DNA of 64,000 nucleotides from Atrina japonica (lineage: Eukaryota > Mollusca > Bivalvia > Pterioida > Pinnidae). The position numbers and the translations under genes are program-made. Under the pieces are notes generated by a model. The model was not told where the DNA came from, did no database searches, and was given only the letters and a program-made list of their open reading frames with translations. The stretch spans positions 557,383 to 621,382 of the forward strand of contig BROG01000441.1 in NCBI GenBank assembly GCA_030159075.1. Direction: 5' to 3'. This document shows, piece by piece, positions 23,111-34,117 of this stretch. Positions within the stretch are counted from its first letter, which is position 1, and every line of letters starts with the position of its first letter.

Positions 23111-23120
<10 letters not shown>
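22943..23120. mobile_element. Perfect 82-bp fold-back carrying a hammerhead ribozyme
   Basis: Arms 22943-23024 and 23039-23120 are exact reverse complements of 82 nt separated by 14 nt. TA microsatellites adjoin both sides (22863-22906, 23117-23165). The centre plus the right arm forms the ribozyme annotated at 23023-23068. The arrangement looks like a short ribozyme-bearing terminal sequence preceded by an inverted, partial copy of itself. Hammerheads have been described in terminal repeats of Penelope-like elements and in retrozymes, and inverted partial copies are common for Penelope-like elements. Assigning this sequence to either is inference, because no RT lies next to it. Confidence 0.9.
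23023..23068 (+). ncRNA. Type I hammerhead ribozyme, complete core
   Basis: Every core position is present. Stem I: 23023-23029 ACATTGC pairs with 23062-23068 GCAATGT (7 bp). CTGATGA lies at 23030-23036. Stem II: GCGTT (23037-23041), loop TGT, AACGC (23045-23049), five pairs including the G-C at 10.1/11.1. GAAA lies at 23050-23053. Stem III is A53-C-A-C pairing with G57-T-G-T60, with no loop. The cleavage triplet GTC is 23059-23061, so predicted cleavage falls between 23061 and 23062. A loopless 4-bp stem III is poorly stable in a monomer but forms well between two tandem or dimeric copies, as reported for Penelope-like and retrozyme hammerheads. The long fold-back would compete with the ribozyme fold in a full transcript. 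Confidence 0.88.

Positions 23121-23165
<45 letters not shown>
23117..23165. repeat. TA microsatellite
   Basis: (TA)n directly adjoining the right arm of the hammerhead fold-back. Confidence 0.9.
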
Positions 23166-23169
<4 letters not shown>

Positions 23170-23769
23170 TTATAGGTTCAATTCATTTTCAATTCATCTT
23201 TCCTCGATCTGCATTTAGTACTAGTCAAAAAGTGAAAAATAACATTTTCACGGATATAATTTAAATTTTAATCCATTAAACAATAATTCCTTAAATACAT
23301 TTAATGATTAAATAAACTACATGAATTATCCTTAACTTATTGCAGACGATATTTGTTTGCGTTTTTCAAAGTAGTACCGTTCACGGCGTAGTGATACATA
23401 GAGTAAGACGAGATAAAACTATGAGATAAAATATTGCATTCAATCTGCATATAAAATTTCTATCGACGACAACTCATATTGCTTTATAAAACCACTTATG
23501 TATGATATGATTTTCGGAAATGCGCATGCCGAAGAAAATTCACCATTGCTTAGAACAATAGACAACTTATGGTAATTGTCAAATTGTTTTAATTATTTTG
23601 GGTTTTTCCCAATCTTTTTGTATCATTTACTTTTACTATACATTTATTTCTTGTATATGATTGGTTTTGCAAGTGTAAGATCACTTGATATTTGTGTTTG
23701 TTGCTTTGTTTGAATTTTGGACTTGGAAACAAAGTAAAAAGGAAATATTTTGTTTGTTGCTTTGTTTGA

Positions 23770-24013
23770 ATTTTATTTTACGCACCACTCAACAAGTTAC
23801 CACTTATATAGTGGCGTCCAATTTTCTAATGGTGGGGGAAAGAAGCCGTTTACAAAGTACCGGGTAAGAGACCACCGGCCTTCTGCAAGTAAACTGACAA
23901 ACATTCTCTCGACATCAGCTTAGGTTCCAGCGGGACTCGAACCCGCGCTGATTAAACACATGTGAGATACCGCGTTTAAAGCGAGATGCTTTAACCACTT
24001 GACCACGCAGGCG
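23770..24013 (-). mobile_element. tRNA-derived SINE, near full-length minus copy
   Basis: On the minus strand the head has an A-box region 'GTGGTCAAGTGGTTAAAGC' (about 23987-24006) and a perfect B box GGTTCGAGTCC (23933-23943). The usual body ends in GTTGAGTGGTGCG. A short 'TTTGTTTGTTGCTTTGTTTG' sequence is duplicated on its left side (23695 and 23750). Confidence 0.85.
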
Positions 24014-24949
24014 TCGAAAAATGTTTTAAATGCACTTTCACGAGAAGTTTATTACTTAAGTAACCATGTAGGGTGCACATGTTTCCTGTGACCGAACGTG
24101 CAATATACACACACTATATTTGTGTTTTTAATTACTACCTACAGTTTGTATAGCCCGGAATATGTAAAACCCCAAAACTGATTGTATGAATTTATCCATT
24201 AATGTAAATACATTTCCGCAATAAAACCACTCTTGGTTGTATTCCAATAAATAGATATCTAATTGTTAGTATACTTTTTTTCTTTGAATCGTTTTTGTTG
24301 TTCGTTCTCCTCAGTCGTTCAATGCAGCTTCAAAGTGGAGTCTTTTTATTGTGTATGTCTTGGTTTGTTATCTTAATTATTGTACTTACCATAGAATGAT
24401 TTCTGAAGTCCATCAACATATTCATATCGATTTCCCAAACAAAGGTGGGCCGGAGAGCAATGACTATATACAGATTGAAAAAAAAAGACGAAAAAAATAA
24501 ATAAATAAAACACCAGCATGAATTAGGTTCACGAGTATGGATTTTCTGTTAATTGTTCAACAGTGTCAGAAGTTTGGAAAAAAAACTACAATAAAACGAA
24601 AAGATCCAGCTCTAACTTGTATGTGAAAGATCGACCCGTCATCGACTGTGATGGTGTACCAAGGTATAGCTGCAAATAATAAAACAAAGAAATAAATGTG
24701 CCCGATGTTTAACTACTTTCTGCAAATATTTTACAACATCTGAAATAATGAAACAGTATTATCTTATCTAAAAATATACATGCTTACATATGCTTTTAAA
24801 AAAAATTTGTGTCTGAAATTGCGGTCAACATTTGGGAAATGAATCACATTGAAAAAAACATTCATTGAACATATTGTATCTCGTGACATTTGTTTTGATT
24901 TTTGTTGTTTTACATCCCAACAATAATTTTATATGGTGATATAACCAGC
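24014..24949. other. Noncoding stretch
   Basis: I see no gene or repeat that I can support. Confidence 0.4.
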
Positions 24950-25520
24950 TGTAAGTGAAGTATCGCAAATTGGAACTTGTGCTGCAGACTGACGCAAACG
25001 CAGCGAGTGATAATTTACGTACCACGCCTGCCGCATCTTTCCAAGTCAAGCTTTTCCGATCCACTGCGTTACTTACATACCTTGACAGATTTGGCCTGTA
25101 TATTGTGACTTCGCGGCGTCTTTTTTCATTGGCTTTGGGGACCGTCTGAGCCAACGCGTCTAACAATCGATCACATGAAAGAGGGGAAGTATGAAAACAC
25201 AGAATAATGACGACGTGCAGGCTATGCCGAGAGTCTTTTCATCGGCTAAAGTCAGGGGTCAGTGTTGGGTCAATCTAAGTGAAATGTTTACATTGGCGCT
25301 AGATGTCGCCACCAGTGACCACCAAATATGAAATGCAATCTGCCACGGTGTTTTAGGAACGACGTAGATAAGAAAAGCTTGACTTGTTATCGGTAATAAT
25401 AATCACACACGATAAAGGTATACATACGATAGCCATTTGTGTCGCACGTGTGTTTGTTATTGTCCATCTCGGAGAGTCCCCGCGATTCTGTTCGGACAAT
25501 TTACCGCTAATTACGGAGTT
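24950..25520 (-). promoter_or_regulatory. CpG-enriched stretch, possible promoter/first exon of a minus-strand gene
   Basis: CpG dinucleotides are much denser here than in the surrounding AT-rich DNA (for example CTTCGCGGCGTC, CCAACGCGTC, GTCGCACGTG). On the minus strand a strong splice donor AG|GTATGTAAG falls near 25084-25075, at the end of an open stretch covering about 25085-25166. No ATG in that frame and no recognisable domain was found, so this could equally be a 5'UTR exon. No downstream exon was identified. The call is inference from composition and one splice motif. Confidence 0.3.
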
Positions 25521-26030
25521 AGACTTTAGTTGTCACCGAACAATATAGTTCATTGTTTTAAAGTTATGACAAAATGTGAAATTTATTTGATTACGCAGAC
25601 TATTAATGAAGATAATCAAATGATAAAATGGAGAGATTTATCAAAGGAAATATTTTCTGAGATTGTATTTTTAGACATAAGTGAAACATTATTATAAATT
25701 CATACGCGCCAGGTTGTTGTTTGCAAGTGGAATGTCTACAAAGATCGATTTGTGTCTTAGCCTAATTATGCAATCAATTGCATTGATAATTTAAGTCAGT
25801 GTCTCACTAATAAATTTTATGCTATAAATGCTGACACCTGCATAGCAACCAAAGTAATGGATACAGTTTTGTGAGTAAGAAAATAAATGCATGTGATGAC
25901 AGAGCCGTACATTTTTCTGTGTATTCCAGAGCGTGTTACACTCACTTCAGCAGATCTAACAGGCATTATATAATCACAGCTTAATCATTCATCACCTCGT
26001 TTCAGTACCCTTGGCACTTTGATTAGTCCT
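25521..26030. other. Noncoding stretch
   Basis: I see nothing supportable in this stretch. Confidence 0.4.
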
Positions 26031-26112
26031 TGGTATGACCTGATACCGGAAATGGAACCTGGTACCGCCCACTTGCGAGTCGAACGTTCTACCACCAAAC
26101 CATGTCGTCACA
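26030..26112 (-). repeat. tRNA-like pseudo-sequence
   Basis: On the minus strand, 'TGGTTTGGTGGTAGAACG' resembles an A box and 'GGTTCCATTTCC' a degraded B box, with an anticodon-arm-like 'TCGACTCGCAAGTGGG' between. The decayed B box argues for a pseudogene or SINE fragment. Confidence 0.45.
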
Positions 26113-26469
26113 GACCGGTCAAACTATGCAGCAAACCTTTCCCTCTTCAATATAAATTGCAAAATGATCTGTTTAAAAACAAATTATTCTGCATTGAAAA
26201 ATTCAGTATTCTTTTTGTAAGTTTTATAAGTAGATTTATATGAAAATTGTCGTAGATCTAAACCATTAGTTTATGATTTAGTTTATATATTTAGCTCACC
26301 CGAACCACATACATAAGTTTTAACTTCAATCATATTTAGCATATTTTACTTATTATAATATTTAAAATCTATTTGTAAAGGGGAGCATTCTGACGGTCCA
26401 AGTGACTCGCCCGGCGAGTAGAATGATATATAGACAAAGCTATACATATGTTCTATACGTATCACCAGA

Positions 26470-26830
26470 CATGCGATGGATTCAACCAGAACGCAGCTCT
26501 CTTTGAATCCACCTGCTACAAAGATCAAGTGCTGTCTGATGATACGGACTGAAACATTCGTGTGGTTTTGTATTTATTATATGTCCCTTATTTATCTATA
26601 TGAGTATACAAATTTAAAATTCATCCTGCTCTTAACAACATCATCAGACTACACGCGGTTATTGTTACAGATGGATTCAACGAGAGCGTAGCTCGAGTTG
26701 AATCCATCCGCTACAACAATCAAGTGCAGTCTGATGATACGGATAGAAACATTTGTGTGGTTTTGTATTTATTACATGCCACTTATCTATTTATATATGT
26801 ACAGATTTAAAATCAGTTCCGCTTTTAAAG
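26470..26830. repeat. Two direct copies of a hairpin-plus-tail repeat
   Basis: A unit consisting of a 'GGATTCAAC..GTTGAATCC' hairpin, 'ATCAAGTGC', 'GTCTGATGATACGGA', 'GAAACATT.GTGTGG' and 'TTTTGTATTTATTA' occurs at about 26475-26610 and again at about 26672-26800. The link between them contains an inverted match ('CATCATCAGACTACACG'). The unit resembles a hammerhead-bearing terminal repeat, but its core is broken. It is probably a decayed retroelement end. Confidence 0.65.
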
Positions 26831-27479
26831 ATACCATCAAATATTTTGGAGACTTGGATCCCATTTAGAAAAGTAGCTCCGGTGGAAACTCTGTACATTG
26901 TTGTGTATTGCATGGGCAAACAGAACTCTGTATTATAACTATGATTGCACATGCAAATAATAATATCAAATTCATCTGGTAATCTGACAGATACTTGGGT
27001 TCAATATCCGAGGCAGAGTATATGTGTACGGGTCACTCCTATTCCTATGCATCTTCAACTCAGTCACGTTTATTTTAATTTTTTCATTTTAAAATTAAAT
27101 AAGTGGGTCTATAAGGTTTCATTAATACTAATAAATAGAGTCATTACAGCACAACACCATTTCATTACTAGAATATTGAATAGATTAATAATAATATATA
27201 TGTAGGCCTACAATGACGCATGTAAAACAATATATTCACTCAGTAGGTATTCAATAGGTATTGAGGCATTGTGTGTCGGAAGAGGATACTTCATGTAGGC
27301 CTACTTATGTGGGGCGGATCAAGGATTTTTGAATGGGGGGTTATCACTACGAGAATTTTTGTCATTATCGAAATGCGAGCGTCCAATTTTTTTTAAAGGG
27401 GGTTTCAACTCCGGCAACTCCCCTTAGATCCGTCAATGCTTATTTTCTCGTTCAAATATTACAAGACATATTTAAAGCT

Positions 27480-27550
27480 GTATTCATAAGTATTGGCTCA
27501 GTTAGAGCGTCCGATTCGCGAATAGAGGGTTCCCGGTCCGAGACTGATTA
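27480..27550 (+). repeat. tRNA-like pseudo-sequence
   Basis: A-box-like 'TGGCTCAGTTAGAGCG' and B-box-like 'GGTTCCCGGTCCGAGAC' occur at tRNA-like spacing, but the stems are poor. It is a SINE head or tRNA relic. Confidence 0.45.
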
Positions 27551-27559
27551 CAATTAATA

Positions 27560-28700
27560 AAGACTGCTAATCAAACAGAATGTGGACTGACTGGTTATAA
27601 TCAATGTGAATTATGAATGCCAATTAGGCAAAGCAAGTTCATTATGAAACGCTAGCCTTGCCTTTGTCCAGTTGGCATTCCTAAGTTCAATGCTTAGACT
27701 GCTGAGGTAGTTCATGAAACATGGTAATGACAAAAAAGGTAATTCTAACGACCCTAAATTTTCTTGTAATTACAAGTTATCGTCTTAGCAATGTGTCTTT
27801 GGATAAAGAATAATATTCTATTAGTATGCTTAAATAAATTAAGCACCTACCTGTTTCTATGGAAAAGTTAAAAAGACGCAGTATTTAATACAACATACAT
27901 GCTAATTTATAAGTTTTTAAAACATGTGATTCACAACAATCGTCAAGGACACTTTGGGATATACGACATTAAGTGTTCGATTGCGTAATTCGTTTGAACA
28001 TGTTTTCACAATCAGGACTCAAATGGTACATTTCATTTATTATATCTCGAACGTGTGGTATACGAACTATCGAAGCTTAATATTTTAATGTGTGATCTAT
28101 TGAACTTAAAAGAAAAAATAGAATCCTGAAAATTATCAGTCGAGGGCGGGGTGGATCAATAAGTCACAACCGAGGCGTTAATCGTCTGCAGTATATTATA
28201 AACCCGTATTAAACACAGGTATATTTATTTCTTTTCATACAACTTTGGTAAGATTTACGTGTAATTGATATCAAATTTTAACGATAAAAACTATCAACAC
28301 GAAAATCTCCATTCGCCATGTTTACAAACAATACAGACGATCTGTGTAGGGATACAAAGTGTTCTGGATCAGCAGTTCCAGATAGAATTTTGCAGTACTG
28401 ATAAAAAAACCGAGATCAGTCTATCTCAGGTGCGAAAATAAGATGACATTGCAGTCCAACGCCGTTAAACGCATTGTAATATTAGATGTTACAGTACAGT
28501 AGATGCCTTCCCAAGGAAGTGTTTGGTATTCATCTTTGAAATTCGAACTCGAAGTAACAGAAACGATCATCATGAAAATTCATTTAGACCTTTCCCAGAA
28601 GCTATAACTTTGGTATAGTATTTATATCTATGATAAGACAGCACCAAAGAATGCAGTTAGCCACCACATCGCACTTTCAAACCATGATGTCTATTTCCTC
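27560..28700. other. Noncoding stretch
   Basis: No gene was found. A short segment at 28553-28650 ('AACAGAAACGAT', then 'CTATAACTTTGGTAT') resembles the tail of the hammerhead-bearing units at 29130 and 29353, so a third degraded unit may be present. Confidence 0.45.
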
Positions 28701-28706
28701 TAGTCA

Positions 28707-28880
28707 GTGCAGGGTCGAGTCCCGCTGGAAACTAAGCTGATTTTGTGGGGAAAATTTGCCAGTTTTCTTGCGGAAGCCTAGTGGTTTCTTACCGGGTTCC
28801 CTCTTCCGACATTAAAAAAAAAACTGGCCACTGCCATATATCTGAAAAATTATATGAGTGTGGCTTAAAACACCACACAA
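28707..28880 (+). mobile_element. tRNA-derived SINE, head-truncated plus copy
   Basis: Begins at the B box ('GGGTCGAGTCCCGCTGG') and continues with the standard SINE body ('ATTTGCCAGTTTTCTTGCGG', 'GGTTTCTTACCGGG') to 'TATGAGTGTGGC'. Confidence 0.8.
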
Positions 28881-29129
28881 ACTAAGATTCAAATAAAAAA
28901 TCGCTTTCACATTTCACCCTAGTGACTGTAGCTCTTTCTTTCTATGTCCCATTTCTTTCAAGTTGTATGTCTAGCTTGCGATTAATATAACTATTAATTA
29001 TACATTTATATGCTATAAACCTAACGACTGACTCTGTACGAATTCAAACTGTGAATCTTTTGCTTCAGATCCAAAGCTCCATCCTGAATATTGTTGTTAT
29101 GTTAGGATATATATTGTTTTGATATAATA

Positions 29130-29290
29130 AATAATAATAAATTTCAAAACTTTCTACAGCTAAGATAATCATATTTTTTACAGTGGTTACTCTTAAATGG
29201 ATTTCGGGTGTACTTTGAGAGCTATTGTAATTGACAGAAACGATACCGTCTTGAGCATTATAACTTTGGTATTATGTTTATATTATTTAT
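29130..29290 (+). mobile_element. Hammerhead-bearing repeat unit, deleted copy
   Basis: Matches the unit at 29430-29665 from 'CTAAGATAATCAT' through 'ACAGTGGTTACTCTTA' and 'TGTACTTTGAGAGCTATT', then jumps to 'TTGACAGAAACGAT.CCGTC' and the tail 'GCATTATAACTTTGGTATTATGTTTATATTATTTATA'-type block. The internal deletion removed the CTGATGA half of the ribozyme. Confidence 0.75.
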
Positions 29291-29352
29291 AACCACTAGG
29301 TCGTTGCCACTGCTGGTGGATCGTTTGAGTCCCCGAGGGTATACATAAACCT

Positions 29353-29665
29353 AGTACCTGGTATTTCGGTACCAGCTGTTTATCTTATACTAGAGTAATA
29401 TTTGGCAATGATAACACCATTTAGATTTCAATAAATTTCTAAAGCTAAGATAATAATTCATTTGTTTACAGTGGTTACTCTTAGACGGATTTCGGATGTA
29501 CTTTGAGAGCTATTTTTGGCATTGTATGATATCACTTTCTCTTTGGAAAATACATATATTAAATTGAAGCTCAACTGATGAAGTCTTATTGACAGAAACG
29601 ATATCGTCTTTAGCATTATAACTTTGGTATTATGTTTATATTATTTATATGTTACCCAAACGACA
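29353..29665 (+). mobile_element. Hammerhead-bearing repeat unit, copy 2
   Basis: About 310 bp, collinear with 59627-59923. It starts 'CTAGTACCTGGTATTTCGGT', contains 'ACAGTGGTTACTCTTAGACG', carries the hammerhead-like core at 29569-29614, and ends in the 'AACTTTGGTATTATG' tail. Together with the deleted unit at 29130-29290 it forms a direct pair; the matching GAAA positions are about 358 bp apart. No ORF. Confidence 0.8.
29569..29614 (+). ncRNA. Hammerhead-like ribozyme, weakened copy
   Basis: CTGATGA at 29575-29581, GTC (29583-29585) / GAC (29591-29593) stem II, GAAA at 29595-29598, loopless stem III ACGAT (29598-29602) / ATCGT (29603-29607), and cleavage C at 29608. Stem I is GCTCAA (29569-29574) with TTTAGC (29609-29614), five pairs and one C-T mismatch. 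The A-A opposition at the base of stem II (29582, 29594) departs from the usual G-C pair, so activity is doubtful. Confidence 0.55.
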
Positions 29666-30146
29666 TCCATATTGACAATAAATGCACTCTGACAAGCGTT
29701 CATTTGTTTTATTTACATTATCATAGTTTTCAAATTGAAAAACGAAATAATAGAATCGAATATCCCACCTAATACGTGATCAGTCGCATTATGATGGAAC
29801 AGCGAAGTTCAATTAATAACGTCATGTTATGAATGGCGATACATCATTTACATGACATGTTCTCCTATTCACTTTGTGTTAAGACGTATTTCCGTCATAC
29901 TTGCATATCGGAAATTGATTCCCCTAGTGATCCGCATATGCATGCATACATGAACACGCTCGTGTTGAAGGTTTTTAATAATTAACAGCAATTATGAAAT
30001 ATGTTTAAAGGAAGTTTAAAATTTTTAAATTTAATTCATGAAGTAGAAAATTCGAAAATAAAGTTATCATACGTCATGTAGATACCGTAAGCCGTTGCTA
30101 TTCACCTTCGCAACATGGACTAAATGTCCCTGCAATGGAAAAATAT

Positions 30147-30330
30147 GCATGTAAATATAAGGTTTGAATGACATTTTTATTGTGTTCATGGCTTTATATC
30201 TGAAATTGGTATAGGGGCATTTTCAGTATGAAGCTCTACCGCGCTTCATAAAAATGCTCCCATACCAATTTTCGATTTGAAACAATAAACGCAATAAAAA
30301 TGCAATTCAAACTTATATGTCATATGACGA
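30147..30330. repeat. Imperfect long palindrome
   Basis: The two halves, about 30150-30238 and 30243-30325, are diverged reverse complements. The clearest pairs are GAAATTGGTATAGGGGCATT with ATGCTCCCATACCAATTTTC, and GTTTGAATGACATTTTTATTG with CAATAAAAATGCAATTCAAAC. It is a fold-back element remnant. Confidence 0.75.
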
Positions 30331-30818
30331 ACTTTATTTATAGCTGATATGAACGCCTTCCATGGGAGACCGCTGAGGGAAATGTAAATATTTAACTGTA
30401 AAGAAAAATGCGTCGATCATATATATAAATTGACCAGCAATGTGAAGGGAAAAATTACCAAGTAGCAAAACTGTCTTAACTTTGAATAAACGTTTCGCTG
30501 AATTCTATCAACGATTTGAAAATTTTATTCACTTTGAACATCGGAAATGCCAATATGGAATAGTTGTCCATATAAGAGATACTTCATTCATTATACTTAC
30601 ACTTTTCAAGTTGCGGCGGAACGAAGAATTATAGATTTTTAACCAATGACGTTAGTAAATACAATGTGCAGTTACGTAAATTTCACTCAAAAGCTTATGA
30701 ATAATTCGGAATCCTGCTTGCTTTATTTGATATATGCAGACAACTAAGGTATAACAGGCCGATTATTTACCATTGAGAGGGTAAACGATATAAGTGTATT
30801 CGTTTGTAGTATGTAAGA

Positions 30819-30947
<129 letters not shown>

Positions 30948-30948
30948 G

Positions 30949-31265
30949 CATATGTGTTATAACAATGAAGGCTGTCATACATGATGGTAATATGTAGTAT
31001 GACAATGAAGGCTGTCATACATGATAGTGATAAGAAATTATGACAATAGAGTGTGTCATATATGATAACAATATGTATTATTTCAATGAAAGGAGAAATA
31101 CATGGCAATACATTTTATGACACTGAAAGGTTTTATACATTACAGCAATACAAAATTATGACAATAGAGTGTCATATATGATAGCAATATTTATTATGAA
31201 AGGTGTAATTCATGATAGCAGTGTGTTTTATGACAATGAAACGTGTCATACTTGATAGCACTTTC
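30949..31265. repeat. Degenerate tandem repeat, unit about 48 bp
   Basis: About six diverged units built around 'TATGACAATGAA', 'TGTCATACATGATAG' and 'CAATAT'. It starts immediately after the TAA microsatellite. Confidence 0.75.
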
Positions 31266-31534
31266 TTAAAATGAATTATGAATCTAATGGAAATTTCATT
31301 TCAAGTTTATTACATATTGAGCAGTGGAATATCATACCATTCCAGAGTACAATGTACACACATGTCCAACTCTTTAGAATATTCAGTTTCTATTATCATT
31401 TGGATATAATTATATTCTTCTTCAAGATATGGATGGTACAAAAAAAGGAAGAAGCACCAATATATACTATAAAAAATCTCAGATAACAAAGTATAAATCA
31501 ATAGAATGTCCAGGACATAGATACAAGTCCGGTA

Positions 31535-33385
31535 TAAATGGACAAACACGGACCTCTGGAAACCAAAAGGTGGGATCAGGTGCCATGGAGGAGTAAGCAT
31601 CGCCTGTCGACCGGTCACACCCGCCGTGAGTCCATAGTCAAGTCCAATGAAACACGCGAGGACTGTATCCTCGTCACAATTGGCACAGACGTCTCAACAA
31701 CCGCCAACGAAAAGGCAACTCAACATTTCACTTAGTGAAACAGAATAGTCGCATACAATACTATTATACCGACCGTAAAATTTGCGGAATGTTGACATCA
31801 AAAGCGGTTTTCGACATCCCTGTGTCAATAATTTTTCAGTGAGTAGTTTACCTCTGTATATGAAATCTTCATATATTGTACACGCCCTGGCATATCGGAT
31901 CATTTGTGAAATATAAACTCCATATGCGGGTGACTGAGGGATATTACTACTTAAATGTGGAAAATTTACGACGGGAAAGCCGAAATCGTCGCGTTTGTCG
32001 TATAGCTTAGTTGCTAATTTCCCGTCTGTGTTTAAATTAAGTAAAATGTCTAAGTATGAAGCGTGTGTGCTTGACTCTTTTGTATCTTTAATTTCTAGTT
32101 CTATGGGATATATCGTATTGACGTATGTATGAAAATTGTCATTATTAATTGACAAAACATCGTCGATATATCTAAATGTCAAATTAAAGGACACCGCTAA
32201 CTTTTTCTTCTTTTGATTCAGCAGTTTCTGAATGAAGAATGAAATCTGCTTCGTATTAATAAAGGAACAGGTCGGCCAATAAAGGGGCACAATTGGTTCC
32301 CATAGATATGCCGAAAGTTTGTTGAAAGACCACGTCTCCGAACATTACAAATTCAGTGTATTTATGTGTAGAATCAGAGTGGTGTTTGACGAAATAAGTA
32401 TCTTGATAGCCAATCACTAGATATTAAATTTCGGGTACCACCTTTAGTGAAAAAACAGTTGTATTTGATGCTAAAAAAGTCTTTCTTTCAATTTTTTATG
32501 TGGAATAGTTGTGTAAAGAGTAGAAAAGTCATAAGTTTTGATACTGTGAATTCGAGAAAATTGTGTGCCTTCAAATTTTCTAAAAGCTGTTTAGAATTTT
32601 TAAGTATCCACATCTGATTTACACCGCTTCTGGAATAAGCAACTGTACAGTATTGCTGAAGTGTCTCCTTAACGGCTGTCAATATCTTGGTAAGGAGTAA
32701 AGATAAAGGTTTGGTAGAACATTTGCTGGGCCCTGCTATGTATCTTTGCTTATATAGGGTTTTATGGAGTTTAGGTATCCAGTATAAATGTGGTAGCTCG
32801 AAATCGGTATCCGTTGTAGGTATATCAAATGAGCGTAATACGGACACGTGATTTTGAAGGATCTCGTCCTTTGAAAGTGAGCTACGTGTGTATGTAGGAT
32901 TTCCAGAATTCGTATTAAACCCAAGTTCTTTTAATAAACAATTATAGTAATGTATCTTATAAATAAAAACTATATTATTTGAGTCTTTGTCTGCTGGTAC
33001 CAGTACATATTGGTCATGTAATCTATCCAGTTCAGTTACTACTTCTGGATCACTAAATACAGAGGGATAACGTGTTTTCATAGTCCCTCTAAGTTTTCGA
33101 ATACGAGATTTTATCAACCATCGTATGGCTTTCAGCCATTCAGACAAAGTGTCTGACGTGAAAGTGTTCTACGTCTTCATGTTTGGACCATCGTCTCGCA
33201 TAATCTTCGACAGAATCCATAACTAAGCTGAAATTCTTACGCCAATTAAAGGAACGGGCTTCCCGGTATTTAGGGCCACTTAAAATAAGATTTTTGAGGC
33301 TTTCATTTTCAACAATAGAAACGTCGCCGGTGATGACATGCCCGATAGGATTGTATTTGAAAGGAGATGAAGCACATATACATGT
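31535..33385 (-). mobile_element. Penelope-like reverse-transcriptase element, decayed
   Basis: Minus-strand frames, in order. 33140-33445: NPIGHVITGDVSIVENESL, then YREARSFNWRKN. 32488-33147: 219 codons with VLVPADKDSNNIVF at residues 48-61, LPHLYWIPKLHK at 118-129, and AGPSKCSTKPLS. A frameshifted bridge near 32281-32345 reads FGISMGTNCAPL. 31694-32290: 198 codons with the catalytic box FRYIDDVL at residues 39-46, then YLDILLNLNTDGK and FRKFYGRY. At least three frameshifts break it. The PADK, PKLHK and YIDD arrangement resembles Penelope-like RTs; that assignment is from recall. No GIY-YIG domain was seen. The 3' part includes a conserved noncoding tail (31535-31640) also found at 35264 and, inverted, near 39960. 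Confidence 0.82.
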
Positions 33386-33408
33386 GACAGTGTTGTGTAG
33401 AAGATGCT

Positions 33409-33667
33409 TTAAATGGTTGGAGGACATACAGGTTACAACGTACAAGGGGAAAAGGGGAAAGAATACTGTCCTTTCCCAAACTTTCTCACACTTCGGCTCC
33501 AGCTAGTGGGGCTCAATTGCGCGCTGATTAGAGGTGAGAGCCCTAGTGTTTTAAAGGGCAATATTTTAACCACTGTGTTACGGAGACCCCCCCCCCCACT
33601 CAGCACAACTCAATAAAGGAAGAATCCAGAGTCAATAATGGACAGATTTCTGTTTAATTATTTATAA
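33409..33667 (-). repeat. SINE-like repeat, copy at the 5' edge of the Penelope-like relic
   Basis: It is nearly identical to 34169-34430 in the same orientation, apart from a short indel after 'TTTCTCACAC'. The minus strand carries a decayed tRNA-like head ('TAACACAGTGGTTAAAATATTG') at 33570-33585. The tail past the head ('AGAATCCAGAGTCAATAATG') is shared as well, so the duplicated block is longer than the SINE. Confidence 0.75.
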
Positions 33668-34117
33668 TCTAAACTCAAGTCCATTAAACAGGACAAATGG
33701 TCTCAACATCAACAATTGTGAATCCCAAACGGGATAGGACCATGTGCCCGGAAGGAGTCTGTGTCCTCTTCCAGCATGCCACACCCGTCGCAAGTACTAC
33801 ATGGAAACCTCTCGAGTTCGGTGAAACGGTGAAGTTCGATGAAAATGTCAACAGTTCGTTTTAGGTATGATTGGCGAAAGGGAATCACTGTATATGGTCA
33901 TGCTCCAGAATACTATCCAACATTTCCGAGAGTGGTACCTCACATTGTTTAACAAGATCCTCGGATCGACGATAAAACTTTCTAAGTGGCGATTTCAAGC
34001 GTTGAAAAACATCTTATAACAAGGGACCGGATATACCTGGAAACGGAGAAATGTACACATTTACGTAAATGGAAGACCAAGATAAGTATATCCATTTTTT
34101 GTTTTCTGTTCCGATGT

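Noticed and set aside
24825..25166. 113-codon minus-strand ORF as a gene
   Set aside because: It begins at a non-ATG codon, shows no recognisable domain, and is cut by a strong splice donor. At most part of it is a 5' exon.
26535..26565. Hammerhead candidate CTGATGA...GAAAC (also 26727-26757)
   Set aside because: The bases between CTGATGA and GAAA do not form a stem II, and the cleavage position after stem III is G, which is not permitted. Kept only as a possible relic.
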